Below, one piece after another: positions 22,982-30,589 of a DNA stretch of 32,035 bases. Within the stretch, counting starts at the first letter, position 1. Every line of letters starts with the position of its first letter. The stretch is taken from positions 454-32,488 of the forward strand of contig DDGE01000039.1 in the NCBI GenBank assembly GCA_002337545.1. Direction: 5' to 3'. Made by a program: the position numbers and the translations under genes. Source of the stretch: Phycisphaerales bacterium UBA1910. GTDB taxonomy: Bacteria > Planctomycetota > Phycisphaerae > Phycisphaerales > UBA1924. Below the pieces are notes generated by a model, which did not search any database, was not told the DNA's origin, and worked only from the letters and a program-made list of their open reading frames with translations.

Positions 22982-24256
22982 ATGCAGATCACAGACGCCC
23001 AGCAGATCATCAACAATGCCGTCGCCAAACTCGGGCAAGACGAACTCACTGAATCCGCGCTCGTCGAGCACATCCTTCCGCACTTCTCGCGGGTGCTTGC
23101 CCGGAATGATCGAACGAACGAGATCTATCTCGCGAACCACTCGCTCGGGCGGCCGCTCGATTTGGTCGCCGATCTCATTCAGGGTGCTCTCGACGGGTGG
23201 TATGAGCATCTCGACGGCGTCTGGGGCCCGTGGCTCGACGCCCGCGATGCGTACCGTGAACAAGTTGCCAGGCTGCTCAACTGGAATGACCCCAAAGGCG
23301 TCGTCCCAAAGACGAGTGCGGCCCAAGGGCTTCGCGCGGTGATCAACGCGCTCCCATCGAGTACCCCCAACATAGTCTCCACCCGATGTGAGTTCGATTC
23401 GATTGACTTTGTGCTCAAGAGCTACGCCCACAAGGGACGCGCGAGTGTGACCTGGATCGAACCGGATGAGGCGGACCTGCTCCGGGTTGAACCCATCATC
23501 GATGCGATCGATCAATCAACGGATCTTGTCGTGGTCTCGGCGGTTTGCTTTGTGACCGGGCAGCAGGTCGAGGGGCTCGATCGATTGATCAAGCACGCGC
23601 ACGCGAACGGGTGTCTGGTCCTGCTCGATACCTATCACGCGATGGGCGTGCTCGATCTCGACTATCTGGAACTGGGCGCGGACTTCCTTATCGGCGGGAA
23701 CTACAAGTACACCCGAGGCGGCGCGGGCGCGTGTTTTCTCGCGATCCATCCCCGGCACCTGAGCCCCTCCGGAGGCGTGCCCGAACGCGGATCAATCTTC
23801 TCGATCGACACCGGGTGGTTCGCGAAGGAAGAACCGTTCGCGTACAAACGATCCGATGATCCCGCATACGCGCCCGGCGGCGACGCGTGGCTCGAAGCCA
23901 CTCCACCCATCCTCACATATTACCAAGCGCTCCCGGGGATCATGCTGAGCAACGCGATTGGTATTCACCGGCTCCGCGCGTACTCCCTTGATCAACAGCA
24001 GCACCTCGCGGACCAACTCGTCGCAAACGGAATCACACCGCGACTCATCCATCACCGCGGCGCCTACCTGCTCGTCGAGCACGACGATGGGCATCAGGCG
24101 ATGGCGGGTCTCAAAGACGCGGGGGTCAATATCGATGCGCGCCCACTGCCGCGTTCCGGGCGTTGGGTGATCCGGTTCTGCCCCGACTTCCTCAACACCC
24201 GCGACGAACTCACGCGTGCAGCACAGCGCGTCGGACGCGTGCTCGGATCTGGCTGA
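22982..24256 (+). CDS. kynU: kynureninase-like PLP enzyme
   Basis: A 424-residue class V (fold type I) PLP protein. The N-terminal block IYLANHSLGRP is the kynureninase xNGNSLGxxP signature in altered form. LLDTYHAMG holds the Asp that contacts the pyridine nitrogen, and GGNYKYTRGG holds the Schiff-base Lys242. Kynureninase splits L-kynurenine to anthranilate and alanine (or 3-hydroxykynurenine to 3-hydroxyanthranilate). The position directly after tryptophan dioxygenase supports that role. Several blocks (DTYH for DxAH, NYKYTRGG for SYKYLNGG) differ from the best-known enzymes, so a related C-S or C-C lyase cannot be excluded from sequence alone. Its stop lies one base from the stop of the convergent histidine kinase. 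Confidence 0.85.
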   Translation: MQITDAQQIINNAVAKLGQDELTESALVEHILPHFSRVLARNDRTNEIYLANHSLGRPLDLVADLIQGALDGWYEHLDGVWGPWLDARDAYREQVARLLNWNDPKGVVPKTSAAQGLRAVINALPSSTPNIVSTRCEFDSIDFVLKSYAHKGRASVTWIEPDEADLLRVEPIIDAIDQSTDLVVVSAVCFVTGQQVEGLDRLIKHAHANGCLVLLDTYHAMGVLDLDYLELGADFLIGGNYKYTRGGAGACFLAIHPRHLSPSGGVPERGSIFSIDTGWFAKEEPFAYKRSDDPAYAPGGDAWLEATPPILTYYQALPGIMLSNAIGIHRLRAYSLDQQQHLADQLVANGITPRLIHHRGAYLLVEHDDGHQAMAGLKDAGVNIDARPLPRSGRWVIRFCPDFLNTRDELTRAAQRVGRVLGSG

Positions 24257-24257
24257 G

Positions 24258-25106
24258 TTAAGCGTCCGATTCTGGGAGCACGATCACGAAGTCCGTTCCC
24301 TTCCCCACTTCCGAATGAAGCTCGAGGTGCCCATGATGCGCCTCGATGATTCGGCGTGCCGTCGGTAACCCCAGCCCCGTCCCGCCCGATCGGGTCGTGA
24401 AGTACGGACGGAAGATCTTTGATCTGGTCTCATCGTCGATCCCGGGACCGGTATCCGTCACATGAATGGACACGCACGGGTGCTCGTGCTCATCCACGCC
24501 GCTCGTCACTCTGAGGATCAGGTCCTTCGTCCCCTCACCTTGCTGCTCCATCGCGTTGACCGCGTTGAGCATCAGGTTGAGCAGCGCCTGCTTCAGGTGA
24601 TACACATCGATCCGGAGCTCGGGAGAGTGCTCTGGGAGTTCAACACGAAGTCGCACACCCGCACGCTCTGCTGTGGGTACAAAGAAGTCCGTGAGTTCCT
24701 CGACGAGTTGGTTGATCGATGCGTTCGCAAGACTCAGACGCAACTCGCCGGCGTACTCAAGAAAATCCTCGAGGATCCCACGCAGACGCTCGGTCTCGCG
24801 CCCCAACGCCTCGATCCGCCGAACGAGCCGCTGCTTCTCTGCGGGATCGATCGCAGAGTCCTCGATCGCCTCTTTGAGCAGCTGCGCGTTCAGACCGATC
24901 GTCGAGAGGGGGTTTTTGATCTCGTGCGCGAGACCGCCCGTCATCGATCCGATCTCGGCGAGATGCTCCGCGGCTTGTGCTCGGCGTTGGGCGAGTTGCT
25001 CTCTTGCGACAGAAAGTCGCACCCGTCTCCCGGCGAGAATGTACGCGATCGCCCCGCCCATAAGAGCGCCGAGCACGAGCATCAGGATGGGGAGAAGAAA
25101 TGACAA
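24258..25106 (-). CDS. membrane-anchored sensor histidine kinase
   Basis: A 282-residue kinase with one N-terminal membrane helix (about residues 3-25) and no extracellular sensor domain. A short helical linker leads to the dimerisation/phosphoacceptor domain with His61 in GLAHEIKNPLS. The ATPase domain has the N box NLMLNAVNAM, G1 DTGPGID, F box PYFTTRSGG and G2 GTGLGLPTARRI. The layout is that of NtrB-like kinases. No response regulator is adjacent, so it is an orphan here. The start chosen is TTG at 25106; an ATG nine codons on (25082) would shorten the helix. It converges on kynU, with one base between the stop codons and no terminator. Confidence 0.9.
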   Translation of the reverse strand: MSFLLPILMLVLGALMGGAIAYILAGRRVRLSVAREQLAQRRAQAAEHLAEIGSMTGGLAHEIKNPLSTIGLNAQLLKEAIEDSAIDPAEKQRLVRRIEALGRETERLRGILEDFLEYAGELRLSLANASINQLVEELTDFFVPTAERAGVRLRVELPEHSPELRIDVYHLKQALLNLMLNAVNAMEQQGEGTKDLILRVTSGVDEHEHPCVSIHVTDTGPGIDDETRSKIFRPYFTTRSGGTGLGLPTARRIIEAHHGHLELHSEVGKGTDFVIVLPESDA

Positions 25107-25129
25107 GCAACACTCTCAGGGTGTGAATG

Positions 25130-25161
25130 AAAAACCGGGCAGAGCGCATGCTCACCCGGTT
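25130..25161 (-). terminator. intrinsic terminator of the cold-shock gene
   Basis: AACCGGG (25133-25139) pairs with CCCGGTT (25155-25161), and inner GAGC/GCTC closes a GCAT tetraloop. On the minus strand the stem runs into TTTTTCATT. Confidence 0.85.
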
Positions 25162-25189
25162 CAACTGTACGCAGCTCGAGCGATCGCTA

Positions 25190-25522
25190 TCAGCGACGCG
25201 AGGTACGCGAATATGTTCGACGGGGAACCACAACCTCGGGCGCGTCAGTTTCCTCGCCCTCGGGTTGTTCGCGGTGCACCTTTGTGGCACGCCAACCCTT
25301 GTCATTGTGTTCCGCATCATAGGTCACACTTGAACCGTCTTTGAGCACGCGAAAACCGTCGCCCTCAATGACCGTGAAGTGAACGAAGATATCCTGTCCA
25401 TCAGGCCCAATGATGAATCCAAACCCCTTGCGAGGATCGAACCACTTCACCGTCCCTGTGATATCGCGTATGGCGTTGGATGATCCGCCTTCTGCGATCG
25501 GGTTTGATTCATTCTCCGACAT
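25190..25522 (-). CDS. cold-shock domain protein with extended tails
   Basis: A 110-residue protein with one cold-shock domain (about residues 20-87). It contains TGTVKWFDPRKGFGFI with RNA-binding motif RNP1 (KGFGFI, 32-37) and RNP2 (DIFVHF, 44-49). Classic Csp proteins are near 67 residues. Here about 18 acidic or polar residues precede the domain and an Arg-rich tail ending RRTYSRTSRR follows, which may add RNA affinity. It probably acts as an RNA chaperone. The ATG at 25522 is preceded by GGGGGAAC. A good promoter lies 135 bases upstream, giving the long leader typical of cold-shock genes. It is in the same orientation as pnp but separated by the pnp terminator. Confidence 0.92.
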   Translation of the reverse strand: MSENESNPIAEGGSSNAIRDITGTVKWFDPRKGFGFIIGPDGQDIFVHFTVIEGDGFRVLKDGSSVTYDAEHNDKGWRATKVHREQPEGEETDAPEVVVPRRTYSRTSRR

Positions 25523-25663
25523 CGTAGTTCCCCCGGGGATGTCCCGATCCCCAACAACAAAGCTACTCACCCAACGGGAGTGTGCGAACCCCTCGGGATG
25601 AAAGACAACTGAAGCACGCTGCGGTTCAATGAAACCCCGCAAACCGTGCCGAAGCATCTGCTT

Positions 25664-25691
25664 AGCATACCAGAATCGACGCGCCCGTCAA
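25664..25691 (-). promoter_or_regulatory. promoter of the cold-shock gene, with a long leader
   Basis: On the minus strand TTGACG (25686-25691) and TATGCT (25664-25669) are spaced by 16 bases. Initiation near 25657 leaves about 135 bases before the ATG. The -35 box lies just after the stem of the pnp terminator and touches its U-tract. Confidence 0.7.
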
Positions 25692-25723
25692 ATAACCCGC
25701 CCGGCACTGAGCACCGGGCGGGT
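25689..25723 (-). terminator. intrinsic terminator of pnp
   Basis: ACCCGCCCGG (25695-25704) pairs perfectly with CCGGGCGGGT (25714-25723) around a 9-base loop; the minus strand continues TTATTTGA. It stands 47 bases after the pnp stop. Confidence 0.85.
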
Positions 25724-25769
25724 CTTCATATCAGAACAAATCAGCGTTTACGCCCGTTGAATGGGCATT

Positions 25770-28097
25770 TTATTCCGCTGATGCGGTTTCCTGCTTATCC
25801 TCGTCTTTGCGACGGGGCTTGCGGCGACGGCGCTTCTTCTTGGATTTCTGTTCGCCGTCGTTCGATTCTTCGGCATCTCCGTCGCCATCAGAATCTTCTG
25901 AACGCTTCTCGCGACGAGCCCTCTTTTCGGCTTCCGCTTTTCCCTCGTCCCACTCAGGATCGGCACGCTTGATCGAGAGCTTGATGCGTCCCTGATCGTC
26001 CACGAGCATGACCTTGACCTTGACGATATCTCCAACACTCACCACATCCGCGACACTCTCGACATACCCGTCGGCGAGCTCGGAGATGTGGCACATGCCG
26101 TCGGTCCCCGGTGCGATCTCGATGAACGCGCCGAAGTCCTTGGTCGAGACGACCTTGCCCTCGTAGATGGTGCCGGGGCGGACATCCTCACACAGTGCGC
26201 CGATCTCGGCTTCTGCGTTCTCGACATTTTCACGGTTCGTGGACGAGACCATGACGGTGCCGTCGTCCTCGACATCGATGTTGACATCGTACTTGTCCTG
26301 GAGTGCACGGATGGTCTTGCCACCAGGGCCGATGAGCTTACCAATCTTCTCGACATCGATGTTGAGCTGGATCATCATCGGTGCGTACTTGCTGGTCTTC
26401 TCACGCGGGGCGGGGATGACTTCTTCCATCGCTTCGATAAGGTCAATGCGACCCTTGTTCGCCTGAACGAAGATGGTCTCGATCTGATCGAAGTTCAGGC
26501 CGCGTGCCTTGAGATCGAGCTGGATACCCGTGATGCCCTCGCGGGTACCGGAGACCTTAAAGTCCATGTCACCGAAGAAGTCCTCTTCGCCGATGATGTC
26601 GGTCACGAAGACTTCGTTCTCGTCGTTGTCATCGGTGAAACGACCGACAGAGATACCGGCACAGGTGTTGGTGATCGGGACACCGGCGTCCATCAGTGCC
26701 AAGCAGCCACCACAGACCGAGGCCATCGAGGACGAGCCGTTCGACTCGGTGATGTCCGAGACGAGGCGGATGGTGTAGGGGAAGTCTTCCGCGCTGGGCA
26801 GCACACCGAGCAGCGAGCGCTCCGCGAGTGCACCGTGGCCAACTTCACGACGACCCGGGCCCATGATGCGGCCGGCCTCGCCCACGCAGAAGGGCGGGAA
26901 GTTGTAGTGCAGGTAGAACTTCTTGGAGTACTCGGGCATGAGCCCGTCGACGACCTGCTCGTCGCGACCCGTACCGAGGGTACAGGACACGAGCGACTGG
27001 GTCTCGCCGCGCTGGAACATCGCGGACCCGTGGGTGCGGGGGAACTTGGAGACTTCCATCTCAAGCGGACGGATCTCATCGAACCCACGACCGTCGGCGC
27101 GGGTGCCTTCCTGGATGATCAGGCGGCGGGTGATCTTCTTCTCAAGCTTGCGGAACGCCTCGCTCGCATGACCGCGGCGTTTCTTGCTTGCTTCCCACTC
27201 GCCGGGTGTGCCCGACTCGTTGACTTGGAAGTGCTCTTCGAGCATCGCCTTCTTGATCTCGCCGACCTTGTTGCCTCGATCGTTCTTGCTCTTGATCTTG
27301 CGTGCTTCGGTGAGGTCTTTCTCAACAAGCTTGGTGACTTCGGCCATGACATCGTCGGGGACGAGGTTCATGTGGTCACCGAGACGCTTCTCTTTGCCGA
27401 CCTTGGAGACGAGCTCTTCGATGAGTTCGAGGATGGGCTGCACGCCGTGCTCATAACCGAACTTGACGGCTTCAAGGACTTCCTCGTCCGGCACCTCAGC
27501 GGCACCGACCTCGATCATGTTGATGCCGTCCTTGTGCCCCGCGAGGACCAGATCGATATCCGAGAACTCGAGCTGCGCGTTCGTGGGGTTGATGATGTGG
27601 ACGATGCCGTCTTCCGTGTGGATGCGACCAACACGAACCGTCGCGGTCGGGCCTTCGAATGGCGCGTCCGAGATCGCGAGGACCGCGGATGCTGCGGAAC
27701 CTGCGATGACATCCGCATCGTTCTCGCCGTCGTGGCTCATGACCCAACACTGGATCTGGATCTCTTCGATGAACCCGTCGGGGAACAATGGGCGGATCGG
27801 GCGATCGATCATGCGCATCGTGAGGACTTCCTTCTCGTTGGGAGCGCCCTCACGCTTGCGGAACCCGCCGGGGAACTTGCCGCCCGCGGACAGCTTCTCG
27901 CGGTAATCGATCTGCATGGGGAAGAAGTCGAGCCCCGGACGCGGATCAGCGCGGACGAGCGAGGCACCAACGGTGGTCTCTCCGTGCGACATCAGGACAT
28001 AGCCCGATGCGAGTTTGGCGATTTGCCCGGTCTCGATCCGCATTGTGCGGCCGCCGATTTCCTTCTCGACGACAACAGCTTTACTCGTAGTGGTCAT
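25770..28097 (-). CDS. pnp: polyribonucleotide nucleotidyltransferase (PNPase)
   Basis: A 775-residue exoribonuclease that degrades RNA 3' to 5' with phosphate. It has two RNase PH domains; the second includes FNFPPF-like YNFPPFCVGEAGR and GHGALAERSL, and a central helical domain lies between. A KH domain (IGKLIGPGGKTIRALQ) and an S1 domain (GTIYEGKVVSTKDFGAFIEI) follow. After S1 comes a tail of about 60 residues, first acidic and then strongly basic (KSKKKRRRRKPRRK), likely an RNA- or partner-binding extension. The ATG at 28097 has GGAAGG about ten bases upstream; a TTG at 28115 is an alternative. rpsO lies upstream in the same direction, as in many bacteria, with a structured leader between. 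Confidence 0.97.
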   Translation of the reverse strand: MTTTSKAVVVEKEIGGRTMRIETGQIAKLASGYVLMSHGETTVGASLVRADPRPGLDFFPMQIDYREKLSAGGKFPGGFRKREGAPNEKEVLTMRMIDRPIRPLFPDGFIEEIQIQCWVMSHDGENDADVIAGSAASAVLAISDAPFEGPTATVRVGRIHTEDGIVHIINPTNAQLEFSDIDLVLAGHKDGINMIEVGAAEVPDEEVLEAVKFGYEHGVQPILELIEELVSKVGKEKRLGDHMNLVPDDVMAEVTKLVEKDLTEARKIKSKNDRGNKVGEIKKAMLEEHFQVNESGTPGEWEASKKRRGHASEAFRKLEKKITRRLIIQEGTRADGRGFDEIRPLEMEVSKFPRTHGSAMFQRGETQSLVSCTLGTGRDEQVVDGLMPEYSKKFYLHYNFPPFCVGEAGRIMGPGRREVGHGALAERSLLGVLPSAEDFPYTIRLVSDITESNGSSSMASVCGGCLALMDAGVPITNTCAGISVGRFTDDNDENEVFVTDIIGEEDFFGDMDFKVSGTREGITGIQLDLKARGLNFDQIETIFVQANKGRIDLIEAMEEVIPAPREKTSKYAPMMIQLNIDVEKIGKLIGPGGKTIRALQDKYDVNIDVEDDGTVMVSSTNRENVENAEAEIGALCEDVRPGTIYEGKVVSTKDFGAFIEIAPGTDGMCHISELADGYVESVADVVSVGDIVKVKVMLVDDQGRIKLSIKRADPEWDEGKAEAEKRARREKRSEDSDGDGDAEESNDGEQKSKKKRRRRKPRRKDEDKQETASAE

Positions 28098-28350
28098 GTG
28101 TGATATGCCTTCCAAATGGTGGCGCGATGATTGCGCCGAGCTCGGCTGTGAGGTTGCCGATAGATGATGCGCCCCGGATCACCGATTGATCCGCGCACGC
28201 ATCGCCAACATGCGGACCCATCCTCACGCATTTGAGAGGCAGAAGACGAGAAACAGTCGCACGCGTGTGTTGGACTGTCCGTCGTCTGCTGCCACTCTCA
28301 ATGGGTCCGGGTCTATTTCCAATCGGCTCGGTTGAGCCGGTTACAACAAA
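28098..28350 (-). promoter_or_regulatory. structured pnp leader with a long stem-loop
   Basis: The 297 bases between pnp and rpsO hold no gene but several hairpins. The largest spans 28214-28308. GGACCCA (28214-28220) pairs with TGGGTCC (28302-28308) and TTGAGAG (28232-28238) with CTCTCAA (28295-28301). Inside these, GCAG, AGACGA and ACAGTC (28253-28258) pair with partners ending at GACTGT (28273-28278). An 11-base bulge and small internal loops interrupt it. Smaller stems lie at 28175-28193 (CGGATCA/TGATCCG) and 28121-28137 (GGCGC/GCGCC), next to the pnp ribosome binding site. The position matches the RNase III-processed, PNPase-autoregulated leader of E. coli pnp; equivalence is inference. 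Confidence 0.6.
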
Positions 28351-28380
28351 GCCCCGCGTGCACTCTCGTACACGCGGGGC
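28345..28380 (-). terminator. terminator or attenuator after rpsO
   Basis: GCCCCGCGTG (28351-28360) pairs perfectly with CACGCGGGGC (28371-28380) around a 10-base loop. The minus strand continues TTTGTTG. It follows the rpsO stop by 14 bases and should limit read-through into pnp. Confidence 0.8.
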
Positions 28381-28394
28381 GATTTGTATCTCGT

Positions 28395-28664
28395 TTACTT
28401 ACGCAGGCCGAGCTTCTTGATGAGCTCAAGGTAGGCCCCGTGGTCTTTCTTGGACAGGTAGCGGAGCAGGCGGTTTCTTTTGGAAACCATCATGACCAGC
28501 CCGCGTCGGTTGTGGACATCACCCTTGTTCTGGCGAAGGTGCGTCGCAACCTGCTTGATGCGTGCGGTCAGCAGCGCGATCTGGACCTCGGGGCTGCCCG
28601 AGTCACCCTCTTTGCGGGCGAAGTCTTTGATGATCTGCTGCTTCTCTTCAACTGGCAATGGCAT
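28395..28664 (-). CDS. rpsO: 30S ribosomal protein S15
   Basis: An 89-residue protein of exactly the usual length. Family blocks are GDSGSPEVQIALLTARI, HLRQNKGDVHNRRGL and the C-terminal KRNRLLRYLSKKDHGAYLELIKKLGLRK in parts. It binds the 16S rRNA three-way junction early in 30S assembly. The ATG at 28664 has GGAAGGAAG at good spacing. The 126-base region upstream to the previous terminator contains small stems, for example GGTT/AACC around 28705-28725. S15 autoregulates through its leader in several phyla, but no known S15 site was recognised. pnp lies downstream. Confidence 0.97.
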   Translation of the reverse strand: MPLPVEEKQQIIKDFARKEGDSGSPEVQIALLTARIKQVATHLRQNKGDVHNRRGLVMMVSKRNRLLRYLSKKDHGAYLELIKKLGLRK

Positions 28665-28784
28665 GGATTCGTTCTTCCTTCCGTCGCGTACGCAGCCGTG
28701 GGTCGGTTCACATAGAAACCTGTCATACCACCACTTACGCCGCCGATGCGTGTGTATCACCAGTACCACACTGATGATCATAAA

Positions 28785-28823
28785 TAATAGCCCCGCTCGG
28801 GCTGGAGACCAATCCGAGCGGGG
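28785..28823 (-). terminator. intrinsic terminator of the PEP-CTERM-like gene
   Basis: CCCCGCTCGG (28791-28800) pairs perfectly with CCGAGCGGGG (28814-28823) around a 13-base loop; the minus strand continues CTATTATTTATG. Confidence 0.83.
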
Positions 28824-28856
28824 AGGTTCTTCTGATGGAACACTGTTTTTCTGAGA

Positions 28857-29471
28857 TCAGCGACGGCGACGCGAGAATAACCCGAGTCCTATCAATGCCA
28901 CAGCACCGGTTCCTGGCGCAGGAGCGAGCAACTTGTCAGATCCGCCATCGTTCAATCCTCGGAATCGAACCGCGAAGTGCTCTCCGCCCCCGACGAAACT
29001 GCTCGAACTGAGCGAATCTGCATCCAAGGCCGAAACTGAGAACTCGAAGGTGCCTGAGTAACCAACCCCGAGACCAAGGCTCGGATTCCCACCACCGGTC
29101 CAGTTCGCGCCCAGAGCGGCACCTGCGTCAAAAGTCCCAAATGGAGAGGCATTCTCGATCCCGGTATTCAGGAAACTCGTGCTTGTTCCAGAGATCAATA
29201 CCGCACTCGCGGCAGCGTCTGAACTCAGGATATTGAACACAAATCCAGTGAGATACCCACCTATGGCTGCCTCGGCCGTGGTATTTGCAATCTCTATCGT
29301 CAGCGTGCCGTTTGTACCACCCGTGTGGTTGTAATCCAGCATTGCATCAAATGAGACGCCCGTCTGTTCGATGCTCGTGTCAATCCCGCCCGAGATCGAC
29401 ATGATGTCCGCGCTAGAAATCCCTGCCGACAGTCCAATTAAGGCCAATCCGCATGTGAGTGTGGTTTTCAT
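28857..29471 (-). CDS. exported protein with PEP-CTERM-like sorting tail
   Basis: A 204-residue protein with a signal peptide (KTTLTCGLALIGLSAGISSA, residues 2-21). The middle is rich in Ser, Thr, Gly and Ala with beta-type alternation and no Cys after the signal, as in small secreted surface proteins. The end reads LAPAPGTGAVALIGLGLFSRRRR: a Pro-rich motif, a hydrophobic helix and an Arg cluster. This is the tripartite layout of PEP-CTERM tails recognised by exosortases; PAP replaces the classical PEP, a form common in planctomycetes. It is likely processed and linked to the cell surface or exopolysaccharide. No exosortase gene lies in the window. The 215 bases upstream (29472-29686) show no gene or clear promoter. 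Confidence 0.82.
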   Translation of the reverse strand: MKTTLTCGLALIGLSAGISSADIMSISGGIDTSIEQTGVSFDAMLDYNHTGGTNGTLTIEIANTTAEAAIGGYLTGFVFNILSSDAAASAVLISGTSTSFLNTGIENASPFGTFDAGAALGANWTGGGNPSLGLGVGYSGTFEFSVSALDADSLSSSSFVGGGEHFAVRFRGLNDGGSDKLLAPAPGTGAVALIGLGLFSRRRR

Positions 29472-29686
29472 TTGGTGTCTCTCTTCTCTCTATGGGCACG
29501 ATTCGACGAGAATCAGACACTCGTCCGATGCCTCGTCTTGCATGCCAACACCTCAGCGTAACAAGAACGCCGGAGAGCCCAAACACTAAAACCCGAGAAA
29601 ATCTACGAAAACCATTGCCAAACATCGATTTAGCAACATGTTCGGTGAGACAATCTGGATCCAGATGAAAGCAACCCGATGCCGAT

Positions 29687-30418
29687 TCAATCATCCACGC
29701 GGGTATGCAGGTTCCCCTGCTCGCTCTCGAGATGACCGCCGCGGCCCATGATGTCGTCGATCACACCCTTGTATTGCCCATCAGGCATCGGGGGCTCCTT
29801 GCCGAGCAGCTCGCGGAACAGGTCATCTGAAATCCCCAGGTAGACCCGCATCGCGTAGTCGTACACCGCGTCGTGGTCGTCGCGGGACAGATCAAGACGG
29901 AGCTCGTTGATGATCTTCGTGCCCATCCCGATCCACTCGTCGAAGGTCTGCTTGGAGATGTTGTCCTGGATCCATTTGCCCAGTTCGTTGCGGAATGGCG
30001 GACGCGGGAGCTGCGTCCCCATCTGCCCCGTCTTCTGACATTTGAAGTCCCCTTCGGGCTCGGGGGCCTTCTTGGGTTCGTCCTGCACTTCCGGGATTGG
30101 TTCGTTGATGGACTGAAGGAGGTCCGCGATCGCGTTCTTGGGCATCAGATCGCCGCGGGTCGTGGCCTCGATGTAGCCTTTGGTCAGGACGACCTTCGCG
30201 AGATCGACTTTGCCGGCTTTGATGTACGCGTCACCCGCGAGCTGATAGGCCTTGGTCATCGCCTCGTTGATCTGGGCGCATTTGGCAAAGGTCTCCCCCG
30301 CCTCCTCGAACTGTTCGTTCTGGAGGAACGCGTTGCCCAGCGAGAAGTAGGCCATGTCGTTGTTGGGGTCGTCTGCGATGAGTCGCTGGAACTGGGTTAT
30401 GCGGGTCTCGGGGTCCAT
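29687..30418 (-). CDS. TPR protein fused to a YggX-like Fe(II)-trafficking domain
   Basis: A 243-residue protein from the ATG at 30418, which has GGAG ten bases upstream; an in-frame ATG at 30454 is possible. Residues about 5-85 form two or three tetratricopeptide repeats, seen in MAYFSLGNAFLQNEQFEEAG and AYQLAGDAYIKAGKVDLA. A Pro/Glu-rich linker (107-124) leads to a domain like YggX. It has Cys127 (FKCQKTG), LPRPPFRNELGKWIQDNIS (137-155), FDEWIGMGTKIINELRLDL and the terminal YLGI. YggX proteins are normally about 90 residues, stand alone, and protect iron-sulfur enzymes from oxidation. Here the domain would be tied to a protein-protein interaction module. It is cytoplasmic and divergent from the PhoPQ-related lipoprotein gene. 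Confidence 0.82.
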   Translation of the reverse strand: MDPETRITQFQRLIADDPNNDMAYFSLGNAFLQNEQFEEAGETFAKCAQINEAMTKAYQLAGDAYIKAGKVDLAKVVLTKGYIEATTRGDLMPKNAIADLLQSINEPIPEVQDEPKKAPEPEGDFKCQKTGQMGTQLPRPPFRNELGKWIQDNISKQTFDEWIGMGTKIINELRLDLSRDDHDAVYDYAMRVYLGISDDLFRELLGKEPPMPDGQYKGVIDDIMGRGGHLESEQGNLHTRVDD

Positions 30419-30589
30419 CTGGCAATGCTCCGTACTGATTCCGTTTCTGAACATGATTCTATGCAGTCCAAGCGACAGAATCGGGCTGCATACCCATCGA
30501 GGTCCCCATCTCCCACCACTGATTATGAAGCTCAGAAGAAGATCGAAGCATGTGCCCCAAACGCACCCGCTCTCTGAGACAATCAAGGG

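Noticed and set aside
26088..28103. A 671-codon open frame on the plus strand opposite pnp
   Set aside because: It is fully antisense to the unmistakable pnp gene, its protein resembles no family, and it arises from the codon bias of this GC-rich gene.
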